NCBI GenBank assembly: GCA_036852015.1
Contig: JAANDG010000125.1
Coordinates: 1 to 64,000, forward strand
Direction of reading: 5' to 3'
Length of the DNA: 64,000 nucleotides
Origin: Pelodera strongyloides
Lineage: Eukaryota; Nematoda; Chromadorea; Rhabditida; Rhabditidae
A program made the position numbers and the translations under genes. Below are positions 54,481 through 64,000 of this stretch, piece by piece. The stretch's first letter is position 1. Every line of letters starts with the position of its first letter. Under the pieces are notes generated by a model. The model was given only the letters and a program-made list of their open reading frames with translations. It was not told the DNA's origin and made no database searches.

Positions 54481-55070
54481 TTGTGTGTGTGAAGTCAGCC
54501 GACTGAAAATATGGAGTTTTTTGTGATAATAGAGTAATTAGTTCTACCCGGTTATTAGTATTGTTACTTTTATCAATGAAGATCTATTTAGTCTCTTGTC
54601 AGGGGATCGAATCTATGAGGACCCTGCACATTTATATAATTACATAATTTATATAATTACATATATGGAACACCTAAGAATTTTGGTCTTAAATTTCACA
54701 TTTTCCGACTTCCAGACTCAGTTGGCTTCAAGATTATCAATAGTCCATGCTCAAACAAGGTGAGCACGAAGTAAACTTACACGGAAAGTGCGCAGAACGG
54801 AGAAGACGTCAAGGAAATATGTCGGTGAACTCGAAATGTGCCAATCAATGACAGACACGCAACGCGTGAGATTTCCCTTTGCGACCGCGGTTCTTCGGTT
54901 TTTCGCGGGCGGGATCGAATCGAAGGTTGCCTGGCTTGGATAATCTTGTTTTATGTTTATCTTTCGATTACTTCTGATTAAACGTTCCCATTACATTGCT
55001 GACTCCATCGCTCGATGCCCAAAGTGCCAGCCGTGTGAACTTTCACTGATTATTTACTTGTTTCAGGACC
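54481..55070. promoter_or_regulatory. Divergent intergenic region between the HHCC gene and U1-70K
   Basis: The two start codons face away from each other 590 bp apart, so both promoters must lie here unless first exons are remote. A splice acceptor (TTGTTTCAG) lies four bases before the U1-70K ATG and another (TATTTTCAG) 19 bases before the HHCC-gene ATG, so both have spliced 5' leaders. Confidence 0.5.
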
Positions 55071-55875
55071 ATGACTGCGTTTTTACCCGACAACCTACTT
55101 GCACTGTTCGCCCCTCGACCTCCAATCCCATTTAGGTTCGTTGTATGAATTATTGGAGCGTAGTTTCACGCAATGGCCTTTTGCAGAGTGTCTCCCCAAA
55201 AATAACCTTGAAGGGTGAAAGTAAAATGCTTCTTACTTCTTACGCTCATAAGGTGATAAGTGACACTATTAGATCATGCATGACGGGTCTTACTCATAAT
55301 AATGAAGCTATGCGCACGTACTCTAGAGAAAGTATATTCAATACGAGCAAGATATCGCCCTCGCTGAATGCCCTTTCGGCGTAAGATTCGGTTTAGTTGG
55401 CTCGTACTCGTACTAGGTGGTGACAGACGTTTGTGCATTCAGCCAAAGATGTTCTATCGCGACCCATATTTTTTGGTTGATTTATCTCTTTTAGGAAACC
55501 TATTGATGAACTGTTGGTTGACCGGAACGAAAAACGACCCACGCTGTCTGGTATAGCCGAATACGTCCATCTGTTTGAGGTAGTAATATCTTTAGCGCTT
55601 CTCTACTTGCATCTGGTAGCCAAGTAATCAGGTAACATTCAAGAGTGTCGCTCTTTTTTAATTTAACTTGTGAATATTTTCCTTCATTTTAGGATGCAAC
55701 GGAAACTCCTCCAAAAGCGGTGGTTGAAACAAAAGAAGAAAAGAGAGCACGGCGGCGAAAGGAAAAGGAGGAACTTCTTGCTTACAAAATTGAACAAGGA
55801 ATTGCTATGTGGAACCCGGCAGAAAATGAAAGCGCCACCAAGGACCCATACAAGACGCTATTTATTTCTAGAATT
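55071..55875 (+). CDS. U1 small nuclear ribonucleoprotein 70 kDa, N-terminal exons only
   Basis: Exons 55071-55135 (ATG; MTAFLPDNLLALFAPRPPIP), 55495-55579 (IDELLVDRNEKRPTLSGIAE) and 55693-55875 join in phase. They match the N terminus of U1-70K: FLPPNLLALFAPRDPIPY, then a PYCGIAPY-like segment, then ETREERMERKRREKIERR-type basic helix, then AWNP-like and DPYKTLFISRI, which is RNP2 of the RRM. U1-70K binds U1 snRNA stem-loop I and helps define 5' splice sites in the nucleus. The third exon ends in a good donor (GTGAGT). The next exon (rest of the RRM, with RNP1) was not found in the remaining 8 kb, so the intron is long and repeat-filled or the gene is broken. Confidence 0.93.
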
Positions 55876-55954
55876 GTGAGTTTTTTCTTGACTATATTAT
55901 TGGACCTTGTCTCACTCACTTGTCTGGTCAGTATTTATTTCGGGTAAAAATGTA

Positions 55955-56425
55955 GAATACTACCCCAGTGTAGTATACTACCCAAATCGGGAATATACTA
56001 CCCCACAACAAAGGGGTAGTATTTTTTCGAAAAAAATATTCTGCACAAATACTACCCCAAAAATGTAAAAATACTACCCCCAGTTACGAAAACTACCCCA
56101 GGTGATGGGGTAGTAAAATCCCTAAATGGGGTAGCATATTCACAAAAATGGGGTAGTAATGTAAAATGGGGGTTGCCAAGTAGTCCGCTCAGGTAAACAT
56201 TTACAACACTACCCCATTTTCGAAAAATACTACCGCCAGTTGGAAAAATACTACCCCTATTTCGGTAGAATACTACCCCCGGAAAATGTTTGCAAAATAC
56301 TACCCCAACATAAAGCAGATGGGGTAGTCATGTAAAATAGGTGGGGTAGTCATGTAAAATAGATGGGGTAGCCATGTAAAATAAGTGGGGTAATCATGTA
56401 AAATAAGTGGGGGTAGTCATGTAAA
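55955..56425. repeat. CTACCCC / GGGGTAGT array on both strands
   Basis: More than twenty ACTACCCC or GGGGTAGT words lie at irregular 15-40-bp spacing. The first half mostly has ACTACCCC and the last part GGGGTAGTCATGTAAAATA in tandem (about 56310-56425). It lies in the U1-70K intron immediately before the 41-bp minisatellite. Confidence 0.85.
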
Positions 56426-56430
56426 ATAAT

Positions 56431-56714
56431 CCGCGCGGCGAAATCCTATTTTGCAATTCCGTACGACAATCCGCGCGGCGAAATCCTAGTTTGCAATTCC
56501 GTACGACAATTCCGCGCGGCGAAATCCTAGTTTGCAATTCCGTACGACAATTCCGCGCGGCGAAATCCTAGTTTGCAATTCCGTACGACAATTCCGCGCG
56601 GCGAAATCCTAGTTTGCAATTCCGTACGACAATTCCGCGCGGCGAAATCCTAGTTTGCAATTCCGTACGACAATTCCGCGCGGCGAAATCCTAGTTTGTA
56701 ATTCCGTACGGCAA
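56431..56714. repeat. 41-bp minisatellite, seven near-identical copies
   Basis: Copies begin (CCGCGCGGCGAAATCCTA) at 56431, 56471, 56512, 56553, 56594, 56635 and 56676. The first period is 40 bp and the rest 41. Each contains CCGCGCGG and CGTACG palindromes, and changes between copies are only a few bases. No unique spacers, so not a CRISPR array. Confidence 0.95.
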
Positions 56715-56835
56715 AGGCAGGCGTGTCGACTGAATATTGGTGCAAAACTAGATAAGAGCGCGCGCCAGAACTTCGCCGTAGACCAACCTATTGTGTCAGC
56801 TCAAAAACATTAGTAATAGTTTAGATGCTACATAC

Positions 56836-56952
56836 CGTAGCCGACACTGCCGAGTCGTGACCAGATGGAGAATAGGGGACACCAGAAACACCTCCGACTA
56901 CTCCGGCATTATATGTGTATGGAGCCTCCTCATCCATGGTGTAGGCGTAGGG
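56836..56952 (-). CDS. Isolated candidate exon on the minus strand, Tyr/Gly/Pro-rich
   Basis: A stretch of 39 codons is bounded by an acceptor (AATCTTTAG) and a donor (GTATGT) on the minus strand, with both phases 0. It reads PYAYTMDEEAPYTYNAGVVG and continues Ser/Pro-rich. No partner exon was found. It could be an exon of a gene opposite to U1-70K, or chance. Confidence 0.35.
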
Positions 56953-57207
56953 CTAAAGATTGATAAATTAAACACAATATTGCGCAGGCCTAATAAGCTA
57001 GGAAAATTAAGCTCAAAATTTTGAAATGAAACTACAAAGTAGGTATTAATTTTCACCCAAAATAAGGGAAACATTATTGTTTTATTTTTAAATGTTTGTT
57101 CGGTTCTTAGAAAGAGCCAAAATAGTTATTTACAGTTGTAATAGCCGTCCTATACAAAAAAATGTTTCGGTATAAAATAAGCCAATTCGTCTTACTTGCG
57201 CAGTTGC

Positions 57208-57276
57208 AGCCCAGAATCGAACCCGCCATAGACCGCACGCTAGACCGGAGCGCTATCCACTAGACCACGAACACCA
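57208..57276 (-). repeat. tRNA-like sequence
   Basis: The minus strand has GGTCTAGTGGATAGCGC (A-box region) and GGGTTCGATTC (B box) at tRNA spacing. The acceptor ends pair for only three bases. Confidence 0.45.
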
Positions 57277-57310
57277 TACGTAGAAGCAGGGATATTCTGC
57301 ATTCAGCAAG

Positions 57311-58200
57311 TTGGGTCTCTCCATTTGGGATGTCCGTGCAAGAATACTTCAAAGGGTAGGCTCGTGCCGAGCTTTTCAGACTCCCTGGTTTCTCTCCAAT
57401 AAAGATAAGACAGATCTTCACATATCTTTATTGAGCACCAACGTTTCGGCTAAAAAGCCATCATCAAATATACTGGTACACAGTACCTCGGCGCACCCAA
57501 ATGCACTGAAGCAGCAGGTAGCTAGAAACACACTGAGAACTGCTGCTGCAGTATCCTCCTATGAGTACAAAAATGAGTCAGTTGAGCTTGCCAGGCGTAT
57601 TTGTTCTCAAAACGGATACAATGTACCTAGGCAAGCAAAGCTTCCTCATCGCCGAAATAATATCAACCCACCCCGTAGAGTAGGCACGATCCTCACCATA
57701 CCATTTGTGAGCGATAGGTTCAAAATAATGTTAAGGCTGCGTAAGGAAACACCCAAACCTAGGCATTACTGTGGTAGAAAAGCCCCGCCAACTTTACGAG
57801 AGTGTTAGTCAAAAATCGGTTATATGACAAAGATGCTGGCCAAGACAACTCCTTGCCTATCTGTTAGGAAAATAGCATGGTGACGCGTTGCGAGGTGCGT
57901 GGACTATGAGATTAGGGTAAACTGTGCGAGGAATATTACACAGGCCAGACTACTCAGCCGCTTAAGAGCGGATTTCCAGCACAAGTTAGTATGCTTAGGG
58001 CAACTATGACGAGGCCCACCAGGACTCGGCCCGTAATTTCAATATTACGGTTTCTATTCTCCACCGGGAGAGCAATCCCCGAAGACTTCTGATCCAGGAG
58101 GCTATCTCTATTAGAGAGAAACAGCCGTCACTGAACAAGAAGTTTGAGCGTTGCACTTCATCAGCTGTCCGCCCTCTGTCTCTCAATCCTCTCCGTCTCT
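57311..58200 (+). pseudogene. Penelope-like element remnant: end of reverse transcriptase and GIY-YIG endonuclease region
   Basis: The open frame at 57311-57808 first reads through the antisense of a hammerhead-type repeat. It then gives HPNALKQQVARNTLRTAAAV and the ELARRICSQNGYN / TILTIPFVSDRF motifs typical of the stretch after the reverse transcriptase in Penelope-like elements. Past the stop, pieces in shifted frames (VKNRLYDKDAGQ; DFQHKLVCLG; NPRRLLIQEAISIREKQPSL) resemble the GIY-YIG endonuclease domain and its end. Frameshifts and stops show it is dead. The reverse-transcriptase core is missing, so the copy is 5'-truncated. Confidence 0.75.
57335..57470 (-). repeat. Penelope-type terminal repeat with altered hammerhead core (inverted copy)
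   Basis: Inverted copy of 59865-59997 over about 125 bp. On the minus strand the hammerhead-type core (57443-57467) reads TTGATGA, GGCT/AGCC stem, GAAAC. The C of the invariant CUGAUGA box is T, so self-cleavage is not expected. Confidence 0.7.
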
Positions 58201-58229
58201 CTCTCTCTGCCTCCTAATTAGTGTGTGAT

Positions 58230-58340
58230 ATACTACGTTCTTCAGCGCCCCTAGCGCCGCCCGGATATCGCTACTCGCCCCTAGCACCGCCCGCCACGCC
58301 CCTTTAGCCGCCCCTAGCGCCGCCCAGACCACGCCCACAA
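58230..58340. repeat. CGCCCCTAGCGCCGCC-type GC repeats
   Basis: About five variants of CCCCTAGCGCCGCCC occur here, and the same motif recurs at 59520-59580 (CTACCCGCCCCTAGCG). Both lie in the 3' part of the Penelope-like remnant region. Confidence 0.6.
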
Positions 58341-58432
58341 GCATCGAAACCGTTCCGCATGTGGAAAGAAGTATACTAGATCAATGCTGACACGATACTA
58401 GTAAATCTCTATTTGTATACTAAAAAAACTTG

Positions 58433-58436
<4 letters not shown>

Positions 58437-58495
<59 letters not shown>
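58437..58495. repeat. Poly(T) run of 59 bases
   Basis: An uninterrupted T run followed by (GTT)n. It may be the reverse-strand poly(A) tail of a retroposed copy, though the sequence to its left (minus-strand body would lie to the right) shows no recognised gene. Length may be an assembly estimate. Confidence 0.9.
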
Positions 58496-58496
<1 letters not shown>

Positions 58497-59189
58497 TTGT
58501 TGTTGTAAGTGGCCAATTTGCTACTTTTATCGTTTCTCTCTTTACATTACATGACATTCGGAGCTCAAATATTGAGACCTGTTGCTCCCGACCGTTCATG
58601 CATATAATGCGTTTTCCGCCGGTGACTAATTTAATATTTTGGTGTTAATTTATTGGTTATCTTTATACAATTCCTTCCAGTATTGACGTCTTCTTGATTC
58701 GGCAAGCAGGAAAGATGTCTGTAAACCAGTTTAATCGACCGATGGGTGAAGTCTCCGCTTCCAGATGATAACTAGACAAGGCAGGTTATTTTGCGTTATT
58801 TTTCAACTCAATACGTTTATTGTTTTGGGAGTTGAAAGTGCTTTTGATGTAGCGAGGGATTCAAGGCGTCGTGTTGGTTCATTGTTGAGTGTTGCTGTTA
58901 TTTATAACTGTATATCGCCTACATTTTAGATGACTTCCCTGGCACGGCGGTGAACCTCTGACACAAAAGGGAGTGGAGCAAGAAGCGAATCTAACTGTTC
59001 TGTGATTGCAGTCCTACCGGATAATGTGTGCAATGTTTTTTACTGTGCTTTTTGCTTTTTGAATAAAGTTTTTCTTTGCCAATTTCCCTTATTTGTGATG
59101 TGTATTTGTGTATTTGTGTTGTAATTTGTTACCGTAATTGAGGTGGTATTGTAGTGGTGACGCTATTTGTGTCTAGAGAATGCATTATA

Positions 59190-59346
59190 AATCATGGGTG
59201 CCTACCATTGTTAGTATTGTTCTTTCGAGTTCCGTTGATTCGTTTAAAACCCGCATTGACGAGCTTGATCTAATCGAGCTTTATGAAGTAGCAAATAGAA
59301 ACATTACCCTTAGTTATTCACTTGTACCTTCATTCCTTTGTACATA
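59190..59346 (+). pseudogene. Possible 3' remnant of a LINE (CR1/L2-like)
   Basis: A short frame reads IVLSSSVDSFKTRIDELDL, resembling the SVNSFKNRLDK tail found at the end of many LINE reverse-transcriptase proteins. Nothing upstream is preserved. The match is short and the call weak. Confidence 0.3.
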
Positions 59347-59864
59347 GTTTTTGTCGCTTGTTAGATGCGCTTTGCTACTCATTGGAATTTGTTTGTTGTG
59401 TTGTTATATATTATGTCGTTTTTTTTGTCTCCGCTTTACTTCGGGTACACTGAATAAAGTATCTATACCGTATTGCTACACTATTTGTAATATGGCCCCT
59501 CGCAACGCGTCCGCTCGCGTTGCTACCCGCTTGGCTACCCGCCCCTAGCGCCGCTTGGCTACCCGCCCCTAGCGTCTCCGTTCACTCCCAGGGGCGGGTA
59601 GCCGGGCGTCGCCGGGGTAGACTTCAGAGTAGGGATGTACATTCATTTGCATTTGTGAGTTCGCTGTGGTTGTGCGGCCTTTGTGTGCGACACAATCTAT
59701 TTTTTGCTCTCACACTTCCTTGATAATTTTTGCAGTGTTTTCGAAAAAGCTAGGCTTATAGTTTTCTTTGTTTACTTAATTAGTATTCATTGTGTTATTG
59801 CGTGTTAGGTGGATTTTTTTTTTGTCGTCGTACAAGTGTGGATTTTGAGTTTTTGTAGGTAATC

Positions 59865-59997
59865 ACCCTGATGATGGCTTTTTAGCCGAAACGTTGGTGC
59901 TCAATAAAGATATGTGAAGATCTGTCTTATCTTTATTGGAGAGAAACCAGGGAGTCTGAAAAGCTCGGCACGAGCCTACCCTTTGAAGTATATTCTG
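59865..59997 (+). ncRNA. Hammerhead-ribozyme-like core in Penelope-type terminal repeat
   Basis: CTGATGA (59868-59874), a GGCT-TTTT-AGCC stem II and GAAAC (59888-59892) give the conserved hammerhead core. The surrounding text (TTAGCCGAAACGTTGGTGCT) is the pattern found in Penelope-like element terminal repeats, which carry hammerhead ribozymes. The stem I and stem III pairing and the cleavage site were not confirmed by folding. Confidence 0.6.
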
Positions 59998-60508
59998 CAT
60001 TGTCGTTGGTTCGGTGGGTGAACTGAAGTAACACTTTAATATTATTATATCCAAGGGTAAGAAGGTAACAAGAATCAATGCAATTTCTAGTGTTGTCATA
60101 AATAAAGGCATTTATTTTGAGATAATTCAACTTTTTCCATTTGAGCGACTTCTCCATATCTCTTGCTTAGATGGCTTCCGTGATCCAAAATAGTTATCTT
60201 GATACTCTTACCAAGACAAGAAATTAGCTCATTTTCTATTCATCATAATTCATACTATAACTCAATTTTCAACCTTGAAGCAATTAGCCAGAAAGTCTAT
60301 GCTAATGAGTAACTAAACTACCAACTTGAAACAGAAAGCTGCTGAAAGTCTACTTACTGTACGGCAATATATTTTTCCAATTTCTACAAAAAAGTAATAC
60401 TTATTATAGCTCATTTCTTAGTGAAATTAATGTCTTAGAAAACGGTCGGACAAAATCAAATTATAAAAACAACTATTTCAGGTTTTTTTTCAGAAAAGGT
60501 TATGTACC

Positions 60509-60577
60509 TCCCCAGGAATTGAACCATCAATCCATCGCTCCGGAGACTAGTTCACTATCCACTTGGCCATGCAGGTA
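60509..60577 (-). repeat. tRNA-like sequence
   Basis: On the minus strand ACCTGCA...GGGAGGT acceptor-like ends pair at about five of seven positions. The A-box region is TGGCCAAGTGGATAGTGAA and the B box GGTTCAATTCC. The anticodon loop would be CTCCGGA (CCG, Arg) but the anticodon stem pairs poorly. The most tRNA-like of the set, still probably a pseudogene or SINE head. Confidence 0.5.
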
Positions 60578-62740
60578 TCTAGCGCAAACAACTTGGAAGC
60601 TTTCTTGACGATGCCGCGTTTCTCGTTGACGAACCAAGTTAATCCAATCACTTTCAAATAAAACACTGCTTTTTTATTTTTATTTTTATTTTTTTAACAA
60701 CAACAAAATATTATATGATTCCACAATGGGACACCCAGGCATACCACGCACGAGGTTATAATCAAAAAAGTAATTCAATACTACCAGGGTTCGTGCTGCA
60801 AAAAGGGGAGGGGGGCCAACCCGTCCTTAGTGCATTGCAAAATCGATTTGCTTTATGGTATGCCCGGTATAAAAAAGAGAAAATAAAGGAATAAACATAT
60901 GAAGAATAATGAAGTAAACCCAAACCCAAGAGTATATATGGTGTAAAGCGTAAATGAGACTAACTATAAGCATCGCTGTATAAAGCGGAAGAATATATAT
61001 CGTGGCTAAAAAACCACCTAAACTACTAAGGAAGAGTATATGTTATATGCAGTGCATGGCTAATAAGCCCTCTAACTATGAAATTCAAAAAAAGTATGGC
61101 TAATAAGCCATCTAACTATGAAATTCAAAACGAAGTAAGAAATAAATAATACCAATGAAAGAAATGAATATATGCTTGAAAATCGTAACGAAAAGAAACT
61201 AACAAATGATCAAACTATAGAGCTTCTCTAACCAAAAACCGTAAATAAATACTAGTGGAAAACCACTCTAAACTCAGAAGTCACTTAGGCTCTTAGGCAC
61301 TAACTCAAAGCATTATATAAAAGAATCAACGCAAATGTGCGTACAAAAGGCCACGGGATAATCAAACAACTGCGATAAAAATGCTATTCTGTTTCAGTAA
61401 ACTTTCTATTCAACTATGTAGCGTTATGTATGTAATGACTCTCTTAGAATATATCTGTATGACGAACTGAGGTAACAAAACTGTGTAGCACCGGTAACTG
61501 TAAGTGGTAAAGACAACCACTATATAACGAAGGCTTGACGGACGGCTCGGGACTGAAGCACTGAAGGCTTGCGTATCTCACGTTGGTACCGGTGTGTGAC
61601 GAGGAGCGTTGAGGCATTAGGGCTTAGGGGCATAACGGCGTTAGGGACTTATAAATAGAAGAAAGGGGGCAGAACCACAATGGCGACCAAAAGAAAGTTG
61701 TAATAATCAATATACAACAAAAATGGTATCGTACCGTCTCCTGGGGGAAGAGTCCCGGAGTTATTCACTTCATATAAAAACACGAGAAATTGGTTGGCCG
61801 CCAGAGGGTATACATAAAAGGGTAGGGCACTGCGACAGTCAAAATACGTTGCAATGAGTAATTATCACAATTACCAGAAAATTACAACAAAATTATATCA
61901 AACCGTCTCCGTGGGGGATGAGGTCCCAGGAGTTTGTCACTACAAAAAAAACCAGTTGACTGTCACAGGGATATATACTGCGTTCGTTTTTGGCGGGCCG
62001 CCCAGCGAAAATAGTGGCGAACCGCCTGTCCACCTGCATGGCGGATGTGTCAATTGCATAATTTTCGCTAGGCGCTTCGCTGTTTTGCTACAAATAGTGT
62101 AGCATCCCCTCTCGCCGGAGAGACGCAGACAAGGGAGCATTAAACCACGCTATAAACTACACGTTAATAATAAAACACATCACACAAATAAACCATATTG
62201 TAACCAACAAATGATGTGCGAATTCCTTTATAGAGTAAAATAATAAGCAAACACCAATAAAAGCACAACGTTCAGTACAGAAGTTCCACGACATTGCTAA
62301 AAATTTGTGTCTCCTTCAACACTTGGCTAAATGCCTCTACCAATCAACCTAAATGCAAACAAAATAATCAACATTCTGAGCACAACTATCACAGTCCTAC
62401 GTATACATATACCTAGTCCTAAAATAGCCACTTCGGACAAGAAGTTAGAACAACAACCAAAATAAAAATACACATAACAACTCAACAAACAAGTGAAGCA
62501 CACCTATCGTATCTAATTCTAGCCCAAATAATAAATTGAGAGTTGCGTAAGATTGCGGTAAACGAATGTTATTGAATTTACGAAGTCTACTCCTAATGAT
62601 CGGGACACCGCATAAAATGAGCACACGAACACTAATAAACATGTCAAATTTCGAGATCAGAGAGCTCACAAGGTAACACAATTTAAATTACTATTATAGA
62701 ACACAATAAGGGGTAATTTAACACACGGCGGCTACTAAAT
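60578..62740. other. Repeat-rich region without recognised genes
   Basis: A unit AGTATGGCTAATAAGCCATC plus CTAACTATGAAATTCAAAA is duplicated in tandem near 61045-61130. A longer direct repeat (ACCGTCTCC, GGGGGA, GTCCCGGAGTT at matching spacing) recurs at about 61710-61780 and 61885-61945. A short GCGAAAAT/ATTTTCGC inverted pair brackets 61995-62075. Confidence 0.45.
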
Positions 62741-62839
62741 GCTAACAGTTTCAGATAAAATAAATAATTAGGCTGTGCAAGATGCTCGAGGATTTGGATT
62801 GGCAATCTGGCACGTAATAGAAGAATGTGATGTGGCCTT

Positions 62840-62911
62840 ATGCGGTCCTGCCTGCTGGTGAAGTCAGACTTTCCAACGCTTCTCCGCCCATTCAAATTCA
62901 GATTTCTGAAA
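62840..62911 (-). other. Possible terminal coding exon
   Basis: After a strong acceptor (TTTTTTTTTCAG) the minus strand reads KSEFEWAEKRWKV and stops. Another frame stays open further. No upstream exon could be matched, so this is only a candidate. Confidence 0.2.
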
Positions 62912-62974
62912 AAAAAAAACGTAAAAGCAGAACTAGAATTGGAAACAGATAAGCAATTCTATCATACATAATTC

Positions 62975-64000
62975 AGCGTGCGCCTTATTTCGCCAAAGTG
63001 TGCCACATTGCGGAATAAACAAAACGTTCGCTTGCGCCGCGAGAGTGGCAAAATGCGCGCTGTAAAGGAAACTGGATACCCGAGCGTCGGCCGCGCCTTA
63101 ACGACTTAATGGAGTGTCAAAATTGTGCACATTGGTAGAACTCACACAAATAAACTATTAAGCTACCATGAAAAAAAAACATAAACAAACCTTATGCATA
63201 TGGATATCCGCTAACTCTGTCCTCCGCCTGGTTCGTGGTTCGCTTATTTAACTTTGCTTCATTTGGTCCTTGACATCATACGTTTCCACCTAAAAACGTA
63301 CACTTTAAACTTTAAATGGACATGGTTGAGCGTTTAATACTGTTTACCAACCGGAGGGACAGGGCGGTAACCGCACCGCACCCACATACATTCTTAACCA
63401 TCTCTATACGTAAACGTAAATTGCACAAACTGAGCCGAAACCTCGAGCTTTCTAAGAAACTAGTAAGACCGTGTGGATGTGGAATGAATCCTTTCCGTAC
63501 AAACGGTATTAACGACCACATGAAGCGAGAAGATTTTAGCTATTAATATTTTCATATTTTACTTACGTATATTCCTTCTTCATCCGTTTGCTAACATGGT
63601 TTCACCATTTATTCCTTTCTCCGTCCTCTTCATATCCATTACCTGAATGGACGGGCCAACCAGGCCAGATGCCAAGCCTAAAATGAAGACACCCTTTGTT
63701 TACCATAAATGTAGCAAACAACATGGAAATATACGGTGATCAACGAGGAGATATAGTTAAAGAAAGTATAATGTATAAGTCATTTCATTGAACTCCAAAG
63801 TAACCGAACCAAACGTTTATTTTGTTTCTGAAATGCAGGCCAGGTAGAAACCACTGACATGTTCTTCATACACTTTAAAAATAACAACAACAATACTTAC
63901 ACAACACAACAAAGCAAAACATATGATTGAAATAAAACTGAAAACTGAAAAATGCAAGTTTTTGAAAATCAATCGGCCCACAAATATAGTGTTCTGTGAT
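62975..64000. other. Right edge of window, no gene resolved
   Basis: A GC-rich patch with inverted ends (CAGCGTGCGCC ... AAATGCGCGCTG) lies at 62978-63062, another member of the GC-rich patch set. Beyond it some open frames exist on both strands but none has supported splice borders. Confidence 0.35.

Noticed and set aside
56431..56714. CRISPR-like look of seven regular repeats
   Set aside because: The repeats are contiguous with no unique spacers, and the genome is eukaryotic; it is a minisatellite.
58430..58648. Frame starting with a poly-Phe run
   Set aside because: It is the translation of the poly(T) tract.

Overview
The window is nuclear DNA from an invertebrate animal or a close unicellular relative of animals. 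Genes are split into many short exons (about 35-190 bp) with GT-AG introns, most of them protein-coding exons in an AT-rich background. The recognisable proteins are animal-type: ORAI calcium channels, PARP6/8-type ADP-ribosyltransferases, an ACSL3/4-type acyl-CoA synthetase and U1-70K. I cannot name the species. Gene models below were built by eye, joining exons by splice sites and by agreement of reading phase.

Layout. 0.9-3.1 kb holds two DNA-transposon-like elements with visible target-site duplications. 3.9-7.9 kb (+) is an intact seven-exon gene for a type I membrane protein laid out like a class I fusion glycoprotein: signal peptide, furin-type site, hydrophobic segment, helical region, ectodomain, second helical region, transmembrane segment, tail. 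9.5-12.0 kb and 15.0-18.1 kb (both -) are two tandem ORAI genes. 19.5-22.2 kb (-) has phase-consistent exons of a Ser/Pro-rich protein I do not recognise. 23.0-28.5 kb and 29.3-34.5 kb (both -) are two tandem PARP6/8-like genes. 35.8-42.0 kb (-) is a 19-exon long-chain acyl-CoA synthetase. 42-48.9 kb is mainly repeats. 49.2-54.5 kb (-) is a 16-exon gene with a complete HHCC zinc-binding domain of a Ty3/gypsy-type integrase but no integrase core in the exons found. It is divergent from 55.07 kb (+), where U1-70K begins. Only the first three coding exons of U1-70K are found; the following 8 kb contains a CTACCCC-rich array, a 41-bp minisatellite, a decayed Penelope-like element with hammerhead-type ends in inverted orientation, and other repeats.

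The genes do not form one pathway. Two themes recur. First, retroelement- or virus-type protein modules appear inside intron-bearing genes (the fusogen-like gene and the integrase-zinc-domain gene). Second, tandem paralogues (ORAI and PARP) share one nearly identical exon each while their other exons have diverged, which looks like exon-limited gene conversion. The noncoding part is crowded with fold-back elements, TTAA-flanked MITEs and tRNA-like sequences with intact B boxes.
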